Below are positions 24,364-33,341 of a DNA stretch of 64,000 bases, piece after piece. Within the stretch, counting starts at the first letter, position 1. Every line of letters starts with the position of its first letter. The notes under the pieces were generated by a model. The model saw only the letters and a list, made by a program, of their open reading frames with translations, was not told where the DNA came from and ran no database searches. Origin of the DNA: Candidatus Peribacteria bacterium (GTDB lineage: Bacteria; Patescibacteriota; Gracilibacteria; Peribacterales; Peribacteraceae); contig JAHFJM010000001.1 in the NCBI GenBank assembly GCA_023245935.1, positions 248,001 to 312,000 on the forward strand. Direction: 5' to 3'. The position numbers were made by a program, and so were the translations under genes.

Positions 24364-25532
24364 AACTACTGATGATCTCCGGCGACCGTTCTCTTGCTGC
24401 CGGCAAAGCCGGTGCGTTTTCTGAGACACTCGGCGAACTCTGCAAACATTTTGAGCGTATCGACATTCTCTGTCCGATCCCCAACCCCAACCCCTCCCCC
24501 GCCCATTCGACAGGCTCAGGGCAAGCAGGGAGAGGGGAGAATCAGGTACGTGTGATCCATGACAAGGTCTACATTCATCCTTCCCCTCACGGTCTCTGGT
24601 ATCAACCGTTCTGGATTCTGAAGAAGGGAAAGGAATTATTCGCTGTTCATCATCATGAAGTTGCAACCGTTCACGAGTACCCGCCGTTCTATAACGGCAT
24701 CGGTGCTCGGCTCCTGAAGCGAAGAATCCTTCGACAAGACTCAGGACAAGTCTGCATTCCCGCCGTTCTTGAAATTCATCATATTGTCGGATGGCCGAAT
24801 GCTTCTTCGTTCAGCGAATCGATCGGTGGAATGTTGTCGAAGTTTTTTCTTGCGTCTCACACGAAGAAATTCGAAGCGGTACGTGTCGTGAATCAGGCGG
24901 TCCAAAATGTGCTTGTGCAGTGGGGAGTGGAGCAGCGGAAGATCAGCATCGTTCCGTCGGTGTATTTGGATCAGCAGTTGGTTGCTGAACTGCGAAATAC
25001 GCCGAAGAAATTTGATCTCGTCTTCGCTGCGCGGCTCACGGACAACAAGGGATTGCTTCCGGTTCTTCGTTCTCTCACATTTCTTCCAAATGCAACGTTG
25101 CTCGTGATCGGTGATGGATCGATCAGGTCGCAGGCGGAAGCACTCGCGCGCTCACTCGGCGTTTCGTCACGCGTGATGTTTGCAGGCTGGCTTCCTGCAG
25201 CGCGCAATGTCCTCGAAGGGATCGCTTCCGGAAAGCTCTTCATCATGAATTCGAAGAGCGAAGGGAATCCGCGAGTTGCCATTGAAGCAATGGCACTCGG
25301 CGTTCCCGTTCTTGCGACACGCGTTGGCATCATGCCGGATGCGATCGTCGACGGATTGAACGGCGTATTCACAGATGGGTCAGCAGAGGATATTGCGGTG
25401 AAAGCGCAGACGTTGCTCAGCGACAATCAGAAACGTGCATCGATGGGTACAGAAGCCATGACAATCGCAGGTCGTTTTGAAAAAGCCACGGCGATTAAAA
25501 ATTATGCCGACTTCTTGAAATCTCTCGCCTGA
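24360..25532 (+). CDS. GT4 family glycosyltransferase with in-frame repeat insertions
   Basis: About 390 residues. The ATG at 24360 overlaps the previous stop (ATGA). The N-terminal domain starts KLLMISGDRSLAAGKAG. The donor domain has FDLVFAARLTDNKGLLPVL and the E-x7-E SEGNPRVAIEAMALGVPVL. Odd: residues about 41-62 (PNPNPSPAHSTGSGQAGRGE) are encoded by a palindromic repeat of the CCCTTCGAC...GCTCAGGG type flanked by G/C-rich arms. A second, worn copy lies at 24728-24752 (RQDSGQVC). Both keep the frame and probably form surface loops. Confidence 0.85.
   Translation: MKLLMISGDRSLAAGKAGAFSETLGELCKHFERIDILCPIPNPNPSPAHSTGSGQAGRGENQVRVIHDKVYIHPSPHGLWYQPFWILKKGKELFAVHHHEVATVHEYPPFYNGIGARLLKRRILRQDSGQVCIPAVLEIHHIVGWPNASSFSESIGGMLSKFFLASHTKKFEAVRVVNQAVQNVLVQWGVEQRKISIVPSVYLDQQLVAELRNTPKKFDLVFAARLTDNKGLLPVLRSLTFLPNATLLVIGDGSIRSQAEALARSLGVSSRVMFAGWLPAARNVLEGIASGKLFIMNSKSEGNPRVAIEAMALGVPVLATRVGIMPDAIVDGLNGVFTDGSAEDIAVKAQTLLSDNQKRASMGTEAMTIAGRFEKATAIKNYADFLKSLA
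24490..24540. repeat. REP-like palindromic repeat inside a glycosyltransferase gene
   Basis: TTCGACAGGCTCAGGGCA at 24506-24523, inside a C-rich/G-rich pair of arms (CCCCTCCCC and AGAGGGGAG). In frame within the GT4 at 24360. Related copies are at 24728-24752, 25941-25964 and 44297-44320. Confidence 0.7.
24728..24752. repeat. REP-like repeat, second copy in the same gene
   Basis: CCTTCGACAAGACTCAGGAC, a worn copy of the CCCTTCGAC-GCTCAGGG repeat, in frame. Confidence 0.6.
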
Positions 25533-25539
25533 ACTCTCT

Positions 25540-26553
25540 ATGCGTCTTCTCTTCATCACTCAGAAACTGCACGGTCAAGATGCCTTCGGCGTTCTGTGGA
25601 TCCGTGAATTCATTCGTCAGGGTTTTGACGTCTCGGTGATCTGTCTCGAAGGTTCCGATCAAAAATTCGAATTCCCCGTCTACTCGCTTGGCAAAGAATC
25701 CGGGTCGTCCCGGCTGCAATCGGCGATTCGCTTCGAACAACTTCTCACGATTCTCCTCTACGATCGTGTCTTCATCCACATGGCACCCGTGTGGTACGCG
25801 CTCGGGTTTTGGTGGTGGAGTATTCGCAGAGTGCCGACGTATCTCTGGTACACGCATTACAAGATGCAGCTTGGAGTGAAACTCTTCGGATGGTTCGGAA
25901 CGCGCTTCTTCTGTGCCACGGAGCAGAGTTTGCCGCAGTTCCCTTCGGCAAGCTCAGGGCATTCTGCATCGAAGAAGACCGTCGTCGGGCATGGCATTGA
26001 TCTAACGTTCTGGGAGAAGCGTCCGAACGTCTGCACCGATCCGCATCGCCTGCTCGTCGTGCATCGACTCAGCCGATCGAAGCGGCTGGAACTTTCGATT
26101 CGCGCACTGACGCACCTCGATTCTTCATTTACGATCGACGTGTACGGCATCGAAGCCGAAGCGGACTACGCAGCCGAGATGAAATCACTAGTGAGCGAGT
26201 TGCAATTGCAATCACGAGTGACGTTCCACGGGACGATTCCGATGCAGAAATTGCCGGAGGTGTATGCACATCACCGATTGATTCTGAATATGGCGAGCGA
26301 AACGATCGACAAGACGATGCTCGAGGCAATGACCTGCGGCTGCTATCCCGTGACGACTGCGGCGAATGCACTTGCGATTGGAATCCCTGAGGCTCCCGAT
26401 GGAGACAACTCTGAACAGATTGCCGCTTTCATCAAGCAGTACGCAGAAAAAGCGCCGATCGACGGTGACGAGATGTACCGAATCGTTCGTGAGCATCACA
26501 GTTTGGAAGAACTGGTGAAAATAATGAGTACTTCTATCAAGCCCGGCACATAG
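25540..26553 (+). CDS. GT4-like glycosyltransferase
   Basis: A 337-residue GT-B-type protein. Seen: N-terminal RLLFITQKLHGQDAFGVLW and a donor domain starting HRLLVVHRLSRSKRLELSI. The second half (SETIDKTMLEAMTCGCYPV) keeps a Glu pair of the family. Aromatic patches ALGFWWWSIRR and WYTHYKMQ suggest membrane contact. A repeat of the CCCTTCGGC-GCTCAGGG type (25941-25964) is in frame and encodes FPSASSGHSA. The start lies 7 bases after the previous stop; no Shine-Dalgarno site is obvious. Confidence 0.8.
   Translation: MRLLFITQKLHGQDAFGVLWIREFIRQGFDVSVICLEGSDQKFEFPVYSLGKESGSSRLQSAIRFEQLLTILLYDRVFIHMAPVWYALGFWWWSIRRVPTYLWYTHYKMQLGVKLFGWFGTRFFCATEQSLPQFPSASSGHSASKKTVVGHGIDLTFWEKRPNVCTDPHRLLVVHRLSRSKRLELSIRALTHLDSSFTIDVYGIEAEADYAAEMKSLVSELQLQSRVTFHGTIPMQKLPEVYAHHRLILNMASETIDKTMLEAMTCGCYPVTTAANALAIGIPEAPDGDNSEQIAAFIKQYAEKAPIDGDEMYRIVREHHSLEELVKIMSTSIKPGT
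25941..25964. repeat. REP-like repeat inside a glycosyltransferase gene
   Basis: CCCTTCGGCAAGCTCAGGGC at 25941-25960, third in-frame copy of this repeat family in neighbouring GT genes. Confidence 0.65.
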
Positions 26554-26557
26554 AAGA

Positions 26558-26584
26558 GTTCCCTGTCTCAGTGAGACAGGGAAC
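26558..26584 (+). terminator. Long perfect hairpin, probable terminator
   Basis: GTTCCCTGTCTC/GAGACAGGGAAC, 12-bp perfect stem with a 3-base loop, directly after the GT gene stop. No T-run follows, so termination strength is uncertain. Confidence 0.6.
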
Positions 26585-26614
26585 AGTGTAGTAAGAATGT
26601 TGTTTCGCATTCGA

Positions 26615-26700
26615 GCCTCAACGCTCGGTTTGCCCTTCTAGAGTGCGTTGAGTATAAGAATACATTCCTATTACACACCGCAGTTGCGAAGTGCAACTGC
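26615..26700. repeat. Two further intergenic hairpins
   Basis: CTCAACGC...GCGTTGAG (26617-26652 region) and GCAGTTGC/GCAACTGC (26680-26700). They lie between the 3' ends of two converging genes and may act as a two-way terminator zone. I see no gene in 26554-26740. Confidence 0.5.
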
Positions 26701-26740
26701 AGATAAATTTATTATGATTCAAAAAATTACTATGTCAAAT

Positions 26741-27838
26741 TTAAAGCATTGCTTGCAGTGTTTCGCACACTTCTCTCACCATCTCCTTCGTCATCTCCGC
26801 ATACATCGGCAGTGAGAGCAGCTCTCCTGCCATCTTTTCGGAAACGGGAAAATCATCCCTCTTCCATTTTCCTGCGTATGCTTCCTGCAGATGAATGGGG
26901 ATTGGATAATGAATGCCGGTTGCGATGCCTTTTTCCTTCAGTTGTGCTTGAACGTGATCACGATTTTTTACTCTGATCACAAACAAATGATAGTTCGACA
27001 ATCGATCATCGTGTGCGGTGAAGAGCGTCACATTCGGATTGTCTTTGAGCAGTGTCCGATACAGCGTCGCGTGTTTTCGTCGTGCATCGTTCCATGCATC
27101 GAGATGCGGAAGTTTCACCGCAAGCACCGCACCCTGGATTCCATCCATGCGTTCGTTCTTCCCGACGATTTTGTGTTTGTACTTCTCTTGCATGCCGTGA
27201 TCCCGCAGCATTCTGATTGTTGCATTCACTGTATCGTCACTTGTCGTGACAGCTCCCGCTTCACCGTATGCTCCGAGGTTTTTTCCGGGATAGAAACTGA
27301 AGGCTGCCGCATGACCCATCGACCCCGCTTTTTTCGCTTTATACAGGGCTCCGTGCGCTTGGCAGGTATCTTCGATGACAATCAGTTTGTGCTTCTCTGC
27401 GATTGCCATCACCTGATCCATATCCGCGCACTGACCATACAGATGAACGGGGATGATCGCCTTGGTTTTTTTCGTGATCGCAGCTTCGATTTTTGTCGTA
27501 TCGATCAGCGCATCGTCTTCTCTGCAATCGATAAGAACAGGCGTCGCGTTCGCCAGTGAAATTGCTTCGGCTGAAGCGAAGAACGAGTTTGTGACCGTGA
27601 TGACTTCGTCGCCCACTCCGATGCCGTAGGCTCGGAGAATCAATTCCAGAGCCGATGTTCCGTTGCCGACACCGATGCAGTGTTTCGTACCACAGTACGT
27701 CGCAAAGTCTTTCTCGAATTTCTCCACCGCCGGTCCCGACGCAAATGCGCACGAGTCGACGATGCCTTGCATGGCAGGATCGATCTCCTGTTTGATCGAT
27801 CGGTACTGTGCTTTGAGGTCGAGGAAGGGGACGGACAT
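26741..27838 (-). CDS. DegT/DnrJ/EryC1 family sugar aminotransferase (PLP)
   Basis: A 365-residue PLP enzyme that aminates a keto-sugar nucleotide. Seen: [18 protein letters not shown] at the start, [28 protein letters not shown] with the PLP Asp, the PLP Lys in [17 protein letters not shown], and [13 protein letters not shown]. The ATG at 27838 gives the conserved start, and a -10 TACATT ends exactly 6 bases before it. Divergent from a GNAT acetyltransferase at 27934; the pair could make an N-acylated amino sugar. Confidence 0.92.
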   Translation of the reverse strand: MSVPFLDLKAQYRSIKQEIDPAMQGIVDSCAFASGPAVEKFEKDFATYCGTKHCIGVGNGTSALELILRAYGIGVGDEVITVTNSFFASAEAISLANATPVLIDCREDDALIDTTKIEAAITKKTKAIIPVHLYGQCADMDQVMAIAEKHKLIVIEDTCQAHGALYKAKKAGSMGHAAAFSFYPGKNLGAYGEAGAVTTSDDTVNATIRMLRDHGMQEKYKHKIVGKNERMDGIQGAVLAVKLPHLDAWNDARRKHATLYRTLLKDNPNVTLFTAHDDRLSNYHLFVIRVKNRDHVQAQLKEKGIATGIHYPIPIHLQEAYAGKWKRDDFPVSEKMAGELLSLPMYAEMTKEMVREVCETLQAML

Positions 27839-27933
27839 GGGAAGAATGTAGAATGGAGAATGGTAAATGTAAAATGTGCGAGGATGACAGAGATGAGCTT
27901 TTAGCATTTCGCGCTTGGCTCTAGGCTATACCC

Positions 27934-28449
27934 ATGTCGCGAAACATCATCATTTCCGGAGCGAGTGTTGCACTCGCAGCAATGACCGAAACGGATCAGC
28001 CGAAGTTCCTTCAGTGGCTGCAGAATCCCGCGCTTCGTGCGCAGATCGACGATCCTCGCATACCAACAATGGAAGATCAGCGTCAGTGGTTTCAGCGCGT
28101 GCAGAAGCCAGACAGGAAGTTCTTCTCTCTTGTGACCGTCCCGGACGGTGCGCTCATCGGGAACTGCGGATTCGTCGATATCGATCCGGTGAAGGGTGAG
28201 GCAACACTTCGCATTACGATCGGTGATCCAAATGCGCATGGGAAGGGTTATGGTACGGAAGCAGTGCAGTTGCTGCTGAAGCATAGTTTTGAAGTCATGG
28301 GAATGAAGCGGGTGCTTCTCAAAGTTCTCAAGTCGAATAAGCGTGCAGTACGAATATACGAAAAAGCAGGGTTTTCGGTGCTTTCCGAGAATATCGAAAA
28401 CGATAGAGCTATACTCACGATGTTCATCAAGAATCCAAAGGCTCTATGA
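27934..28449 (+). CDS. GNAT family N-acetyltransferase (RimJ/RimL-like)
   Basis: 171 residues. Seen: FLQWLQNPALRAQIDDP, SLVTVPDGALIGNCGFVDID, the acetyl-CoA loop GDPNAHGKGYGTEAVQLLL, and MKRVLLKVLKSNKRAVRIYEKAGF. By context it probably acetylates the amino group of a nucleotide sugar made by the DegT enzyme, but RimL-like enzymes can also modify proteins. A -10 TAGGCT ends exactly 6 bases before the ATG. Its stop overlaps the FemAB-like gene (ATGA). Confidence 0.85.
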   Translation: MSRNIIISGASVALAAMTETDQPKFLQWLQNPALRAQIDDPRIPTMEDQRQWFQRVQKPDRKFFSLVTVPDGALIGNCGFVDIDPVKGEATLRITIGDPNAHGKGYGTEAVQLLLKHSFEVMGMKRVLLKVLKSNKRAVRIYEKAGFSVLSENIENDRAILTMFIKNPKAL

Positions 28450-29426
28450 ATCTTTCTATCAAGCCCTTCACGGCGGAACACGAGAAACAGTGGGATGATT
28501 TCGTTGCGTTATCCAGAAACGGTACGATTTTTCACACTCGAAAATTTCTCTCGTATCATCCCGACGGTAAATTTCAGGATGCATCGCTGCTCTTTCTCGA
28601 CGGCGAGAAGATCGTCGCCGTTTTGCCGGCTTCGATAAAGGAAGAAAACGGCACGATGATGCTCGTATCGCATCCCGGTGCGTCGTACGGCGGGTTCGTG
28701 CTTCACCCGGATACGTCGGTTACTGAAACAGGGGAGATGCTCGCGGCGCTTCTTGCGTATGCGAAGTCAAAAAAGTACGCAGGCATCTCAATGCTTCGTC
28801 TCCCGCCTGCAAGTTTGCAGAAGTCGTACTCCGAGGATTCTCAGTATTGGATGTTCCAGCAAGGATACCGTATGTCGCGCTGCGAGATGGATGGAGCGAT
28901 TGGTCTCTCTTCTCTGCAAAAGGATCAGATCTTGGATTCTTTGACAGGGAAATGCCGCAATATGGTTCGACAGGCGGAGAGAGCCAAGATTGAGGTGAAG
29001 CTCAGCAATGATTTCAATGCGTTCTGGCCTGTTCTTGAGTCTGTTCTCGTGCAGCGTCACGCTGCAAAGCCGACGCATACGCTTGCGGAGATAAAAAAGT
29101 TACACGCACTGCTGCCTCAGGGTTTTCGCTGTCTCACTGCGCATCTGAACGGGAAGATTGTCGGTGGCATCGTGCTGGTGACGATCCATGAGCAAGCGCT
29201 CTACACGCTCTACATGGGGCAGGAATATGCTTCGCAGCAGTTTCATCCAATGCATCTTTTACTGGTTGAAGCGATTCGTCTATGCCTGAAAGAGAAGAGG
29301 CGAGTCTTGCATTTGGGAGTTTCGACCGAAGATGGAGGCACGAAGGTAAACGAGGGGCTGTTCTTCTTCAAAGAGAGTTTTGGGTGCAAACCGGTACGGA
29401 GGGAGAGTTGGGAATTGATGTTTTGA
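28446..29426 (+). CDS. FemAB/GNAT-type aminoacyl- or acetyl-transferase
   Basis: 326 residues with the tandem GNAT layout of FemAB-like and BioF2-like proteins: an N-terminal half (NGTIFHTRKFLSYHP, VLPASIKEENGTMM, SHPGASYGGFV) and a C-terminal half (LTAHLNGKIVGGIVLVTIH, ALYTLYMGQEY, HLGVSTEDGGTKVNEGLFFFKESFG). FemAB proteins add amino acids to peptidoglycan precursors. In glycan clusters, relatives are thought to modify sugars. The ATGA overlap with the GNAT gene suggests linked function. Confidence 0.8.
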   Translation: MNLSIKPFTAEHEKQWDDFVALSRNGTIFHTRKFLSYHPDGKFQDASLLFLDGEKIVAVLPASIKEENGTMMLVSHPGASYGGFVLHPDTSVTETGEMLAALLAYAKSKKYAGISMLRLPPASLQKSYSEDSQYWMFQQGYRMSRCEMDGAIGLSSLQKDQILDSLTGKCRNMVRQAERAKIEVKLSNDFNAFWPVLESVLVQRHAAKPTHTLAEIKKLHALLPQGFRCLTAHLNGKIVGGIVLVTIHEQALYTLYMGQEYASQQFHPMHLLLVEAIRLCLKEKRRVLHLGVSTEDGGTKVNEGLFFFKESFGCKPVRRESWELMF

Positions 29427-29446
29427 TGCTGCTACACTCGTTTTGT

Positions 29447-30268
29447 ATGGAGAAGATTCCCTGCTCAGTGCTTATTCTGACGCGCAACAGCGCCGCAACA
29501 CTGGAGAAGTGTCTGAAGAATCTTAGTGCGTTCGGCGAAATCCTGATTCACGATGCGAACAGCGAAGACGATTCTGTTGCGATTGCAAAGAAGTTCGGTG
29601 CAAAAGTATTGAAGCAGTACGATACGGAGGAGAAGAGCGTACGCGTGACGAATTTTACGGACATGCGACTGAAGCAGCGAGCAGATGCCGCGTTCGATTG
29701 GGTGCTGTACATCGATTCGGATGAGTATCTCAGCGACGCGCTTGTGTCTGAGGTCGGAGAAATTCTGAAAAACGCCGATCCGAAGACGATTCTCAAATTC
29801 CCGCGCGTCTCGGTGATCGATGGTACCCCGCGCACGCGCGGCGTCGCGTTTCCGGAGATCATGCCTCGCGTGCATCATCGGAAAAGCGGAGCAACACTCC
29901 GTGCAGGCAAGACCGTGCACGAGAAGTATCAGTACGATTCGTCATTCCGTGAAATCATCACGAAAGCCCCGCTCTACGTTCCGCTTGATCCTGTTTCGGT
30001 GTTGCAGCCGAAAGACGATCGGTACATAGAATTGGAAGTCGAGCGGATGAGAGTCAATGGTTGTTCGCTCCAGAGGTACGTCCGCTGGTTTCTGCTTCGC
30101 GAGCCGGCACTGACGGCATGGTATTTTCTAAAAGTGCTTTCTGTTGCTCCGTTCTGCTTTTTCCCCGACTCACTTCCGTTCTCGCAAAACTTCCGCTTTG
30201 TGCGGTATCACTGGAAATTATTCTTTGCGGTTACCAATCTAATGTTTAAGAAATGCTTTCATTTTTAG
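29447..30268 (+). CDS. GT2 family glycosyltransferase (WaaE/KdtX-like)
   Basis: 273 residues. Seen: SVLILTRNSAATLEKCLKNL, EILIHDANSEDDSVAIAKK, the metal-binding WVLYIDSDEYLSD, and a C-terminal hydrophobic stretch (ALTAWYFLKVLSVAPFCFF) that would anchor it to the membrane. The short sequence and DANSEDD motif resemble the WaaE type. The ATG at 29447 is preceded by extended -10 TGCTACACT ending 8 bases upstream. In-frame codons before it overlap the FemAB gene and are rejected. Confidence 0.85.
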   Translation: MEKIPCSVLILTRNSAATLEKCLKNLSAFGEILIHDANSEDDSVAIAKKFGAKVLKQYDTEEKSVRVTNFTDMRLKQRADAAFDWVLYIDSDEYLSDALVSEVGEILKNADPKTILKFPRVSVIDGTPRTRGVAFPEIMPRVHHRKSGATLRAGKTVHEKYQYDSSFREIITKAPLYVPLDPVSVLQPKDDRYIELEVERMRVNGCSLQRYVRWFLLREPALTAWYFLKVLSVAPFCFFPDSLPFSQNFRFVRYHWKLFFAVTNLMFKKCFHF

Positions 30269-30370
30269 TTGTTCTTTTTTAGTGAAAAAAGAACCAAAAA
30301 CGCTGCGCGCCAACTCCCGCCAGCAGACCCCCACCTGTGGCGCGCGCCACCCCTTCGGATGCTTCTATAG
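30269..30370. repeat. Dispersed structured repeat A, copy 2
   Basis: Second copy of the element at 17377-17478. The 5' hairpin is GTTCTTTTTT/AAAAAAGAAC (30271-30294). The GC-rich part (GCGCGCC...GGCGCGC) is nearly identical, with ACCCCCACCTG and CGCGCGCCACCCCTT. It fills the gap between two converging genes. Confidence 0.75.
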
Positions 30371-30373
30371 GTA

Positions 30374-31381
30374 CTAGTGAATTTTTATAGATCTCTTTCT
30401 TCTCAGCGACTCATCCGCTGCTTCGAGAATCTTCACCATCAGAAGTCCGTCTTGCCCCGAGACGATGGGAGTGGCTTTGCCGCGCACGCACTCGAGGAAA
30501 TGCTTTGCTTCGTTCATGAGTGCCTCGGTCATCGGGAGTGCCGGGATCAGCACGTCTCCGCTCCGGTACTTCGGAAAAAACGGATCCGGCTTCGTCGTAT
30601 CATGCTCGATGCCTTTGTCGTAGACACGGAGTTTCTCACTCGGTTCGGTGTCGTCGTAGACGATCATCGCTTTGCGTCCGGCGATGAGAGTTTTTCTGAT
30701 CTTCACCGGAGAGAGCCAACTTGCGTGTATGTGTGCCGCAAGCCCCGATCCGAACGTCAGGTGGAGGTGTGCATCTTCGGCATGCTTCCCATAATGTGCG
30801 CTGCCAACCGCAAGCACTTCCTTAATGTCACTCAGATCCGCGATTCTCGAGAGGATCGTGAGGTCATGAATCGCGAGATCCCAGAGCACGTTCGTGTCTT
30901 TCTGGATCAGCCCGAGGTTGATGCGCGTTGAATCGAAGTACAGAAGTTCCCCGAGTTCCCGCATGTTCACGCTCTGCTCGATACGAGTGACGGAGGACGT
31001 GTACGCGAATGTGTGATCCACGAGCAGCTTGCGCTTGTTCTTCTTCGCGAGCGCGAGAAGTTTCTTTCCTTCGGCACTCGTTCTCGTCATCGGTTTCTCG
31101 ACGAGGACATGTTTTCCCGCCTTCAGAGCTGCTGCTGCGAGGGGATAGTGGCTGGAGGTTGGCGTTGCGATGACGATGGCATCGAGTGAGGGATCCTTGA
31201 GTAGATCTTCGTACTTCGTCGTAAAGCGCGTTGCCGGATACAGGCGAACGAATTTCGCGCAGCGCTCTTTCGAGAGATCGCATCCGTAGCTGAGCTTGCA
31301 TCCTTCCAAGGCGGAGAAATTACGGAGCCAGTTTGGTCCCCAGTACCCAAGGCCGACGATACCGACGGAAATCTGTCGCAT
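30374..31381 (-). CDS. Gfo/Idh/MocA family sugar-nucleotide oxidoreductase
   Basis: 335 residues, NAD(P)-dependent. Seen: the dinucleotide motif GIVGLGYWGPNWLRNF, VIATPTSSHYPLAAAAL, the family catalytic EKP in HVLVEKPMTRTSAEG, and a C-terminal substrate domain with WDLAIHDLTILSRIA. With the DegT aminotransferase, acetyltransferase and WecB-like epimerase nearby it could be the 3-dehydrogenase of a UDP-2,3-diacetamido-sugar route (WbpB/WlbA role). A -10 TAGGAT ends 7 bases before the ATG. Confidence 0.88.
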   Translation of the reverse strand: MRQISVGIVGLGYWGPNWLRNFSALEGCKLSYGCDLSKERCAKFVRLYPATRFTTKYEDLLKDPSLDAIVIATPTSSHYPLAAAALKAGKHVLVEKPMTRTSAEGKKLLALAKKNKRKLLVDHTFAYTSSVTRIEQSVNMRELGELLYFDSTRINLGLIQKDTNVLWDLAIHDLTILSRIADLSDIKEVLAVGSAHYGKHAEDAHLHLTFGSGLAAHIHASWLSPVKIRKTLIAGRKAMIVYDDTEPSEKLRVYDKGIEHDTTKPDPFFPKYRSGDVLIPALPMTEALMNEAKHFLECVRGKATPIVSGQDGLLMVKILEAADESLRRKRSIKIH

Positions 31382-31402
31382 TGAAATTATCCTAGAGGCT
31401 CC

Positions 31403-32113
31403 TCAGTTTTTCCTCAATACCATCAAATATGCCTGCCCGAACCTCTTGAGGACGGGAAGTGTGCAGAAGAATCCGTCAACGGTGCGGATTCCGGAATTTT
31501 TGAACCAAAATCGGGGAACGCCATAGAGATGCAGTGGCGGGAAGAGCGTTGACGCACGCGTGCGGACGATCGAGAATCCGCTGTCTTGAGCCAGTCGTTG
31601 CCATCCGGAAACGGAGTGTGCGCTGTTATGCGCATCGAGGTGTCCGGAAGGAAGCTCCACTGTTTTTCTGCCAAGCATTTTCCCGATCCGGCGGAACGTA
31701 TGCACGTAGTGATCGTGCATCGCAGGAACACTCACGAGTAATTCGCCTTTTGGCTTCAGAACACGCCACGCCTCGTCGAGCAGCGCTTTCGGCTTCGGTA
31801 AATGTTCGATGATGTCGATGGCGAGTGCCTTCTCAAACGACGCATCGGGCAGTCCGGTTTTTTCTACCGGAACGCAGAGTGTCGAATAATTTTTGATGCC
31901 GTGTTCTGCCAGGAGAATCTTCGACATCTCCAGACGTTCTTCATTCAGATCCACACCGACCATCTCTCCGTACTGGTCTTTGTAGGCAACCGCCTGCGGA
32001 CCGACTCCGCAGCCGAAATTGATCACGCGTTCGTTCTTCCGGAGCGGGAAAAAAGACGGATAGACGACGGAACTCGTCACTTTGCCTTCGAATAATCTGC
32101 GATCCAGTTTCAT
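31403..32113 (-). CDS. Class I SAM-dependent methyltransferase
   Basis: 236 residues. Seen: motif I VINFGCGVGPQAVAY, the acidic residue in MVGVDLNEERLEM, motif VEKTGLPDASFEKALAIDIIEHL and LLDEAWRVLKPKGELLVSVP, the usual layout of Methyltransf_11-type enzymes. Substrate unknown, likely a sugar or lipid given the neighbours. The ATG at 32113 is marked by an extended -10 TGCTACAAT (32120-32128) ending exactly 6 bases upstream. The 23 earlier in-frame codons are rejected. Confidence 0.88.
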   Translation of the reverse strand: MKLDRRLFEGKVTSSVVYPSFFPLRKNERVINFGCGVGPQAVAYKDQYGEMVGVDLNEERLEMSKILLAEHGIKNYSTLCVPVEKTGLPDASFEKALAIDIIEHLPKPKALLDEAWRVLKPKGELLVSVPAMHDHYVHTFRRIGKMLGRKTVELPSGHLDAHNSAHSVSGWQRLAQDSGFSIVRTRASTLFPPLHLYGVPRFWFKNSGIRTVDGFFCTLPVLKRFGQAYLMVLRKN

Positions 32114-32119
32114 ATCCGG

Positions 32120-32128
32120 ATTGTAGCA
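32120..32128 (-). promoter_or_regulatory. Extended -10 TGCTACAAT, leaderless start
   Basis: Ends 6 bases before the methyltransferase ATG at 32113. The same nine-base text TGCTACAAT recurs before the genes starting at 36240 and 39511. Confidence 0.6.
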
Positions 32129-32174
32129 GGACTTTTTCTTTCCGAGTTTCGACTCTCGCACTACACTCTCTCGT

Positions 32175-33341
32175 ATGCGCATTGCTTACTGCACGAATGT
32201 CCGGCTCCCGAGTGAACGCGCGCACGGGCATCAAATCGCCAAAGTGACGCAGGCGCTTCGCGACATCGGTCACGAGGTCGAGATCTTCGCGCCGTACAGG
32301 GAAAATACCATCGATCAGAGTTTCGCTTCGTACTACGGACTGACGGACACGGTCCATCTGCATCACCTCGGAACGATCGACGGGATTGCCGCATGGTGGG
32401 CGCCCGGAGTCGTCGGTCTGAAGCTCACGACGTTCCTCTTCGGTCGCATTCTCGAGAAGATTCTGAAAAAACGCGCGAAAGATTTCGATCTGATCTACAC
32501 GCGAACGCCGGAACTTTTGCCTGTACTGTCGCGTATCGGAGTGCCGATCATTCTTGAGCTCCATCGCATTCCGCGCCTCGGGCGCAGGAGGTTTCTGTCG
32601 CTCGTACGATCGTGCTCGCTCATCGTCACACTCACGAGCCCCATGCGTCAGGCGCTCATCGACCTCGGTGTGTCCGACATTCCGGTGATCGCCGAAGGAG
32701 ACGCGGTCGATTTGCATGATTTCGAAGCCGTGCCGGATCCCGCTGCGACGCGCGAATCTCTCCATATTCCGAGCGGCACCGCGATGATCGTGTACGCGGG
32801 ACAACTGGAGTCGATGGGCTTGAGCAAGGGAATTCCGGAGCTTCTGGATGCGCTTGAGATCCTCACGAAGCGGGGGCTTGAGTACCGCGCCGTGATCGCG
32901 GGAGGTCCGGAGAACGTTGCGGAGCGTTTCCGCGAGACTCTCCCGAAGCCTCTTTCGAAACTCGTGACGTTCACCGGTCACATTCCGCACCTCAAGATCC
33001 CAACGCTGCTCACGGCAGCTGATGTTCTCGTCTATCCCGCGCCGAAGTCGGATCATCCGTTCTTTCTCCGCGACACCTCTCCTCTCAAACTCTTCGAGTA
33101 CATGGCTGCAGGACGTCCCACGGTGACAGCCGATCTCCCGCCGATTCACGATGCACTCGACGAGACGATGACGAGGTTCTTTCCCGCGGGAGATAGCGAA
33201 GCACTTGCGGAGAGTATTCGACTGACACTGGAAGAACCGGAAGAGAGTGCAAAGCGCGCTCACCTTGCAAAGGCACACGTACAGCATTTCACGTGGGAGA
33301 AGCGTATGTCCCGCATTCTCCAAGCTGCGAGAATCGTCTGA
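32175..33341 (+). CDS. GT4 family glycosyltransferase
   Basis: 388 residues, GT-B fold. Seen: N-terminal IAYCTNVRLPSERAHGHQIAK, donor domain AMIVYAGQLESMGLSKGIPEL, and the loop SPLKLFEYMAAGRPTVTADL in place of the usual E-x7-E region. A -10 TACACT ends 7 bases before the ATG. Its last codons form part of the left arm of the 125-base repeat B at 33329-33453. Confidence 0.87.
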   Translation: MRIAYCTNVRLPSERAHGHQIAKVTQALRDIGHEVEIFAPYRENTIDQSFASYYGLTDTVHLHHLGTIDGIAAWWAPGVVGLKLTTFLFGRILEKILKKRAKDFDLIYTRTPELLPVLSRIGVPIILELHRIPRLGRRRFLSLVRSCSLIVTLTSPMRQALIDLGVSDIPVIAEGDAVDLHDFEAVPDPAATRESLHIPSGTAMIVYAGQLESMGLSKGIPELLDALEILTKRGLEYRAVIAGGPENVAERFRETLPKPLSKLVTFTGHIPHLKIPTLLTAADVLVYPAPKSDHPFFLRDTSPLKLFEYMAAGRPTVTADLPPIHDALDETMTRFFPAGDSEALAESIRLTLEEPEESAKRAHLAKAHVQHFTWEKRMSRILQAARIV

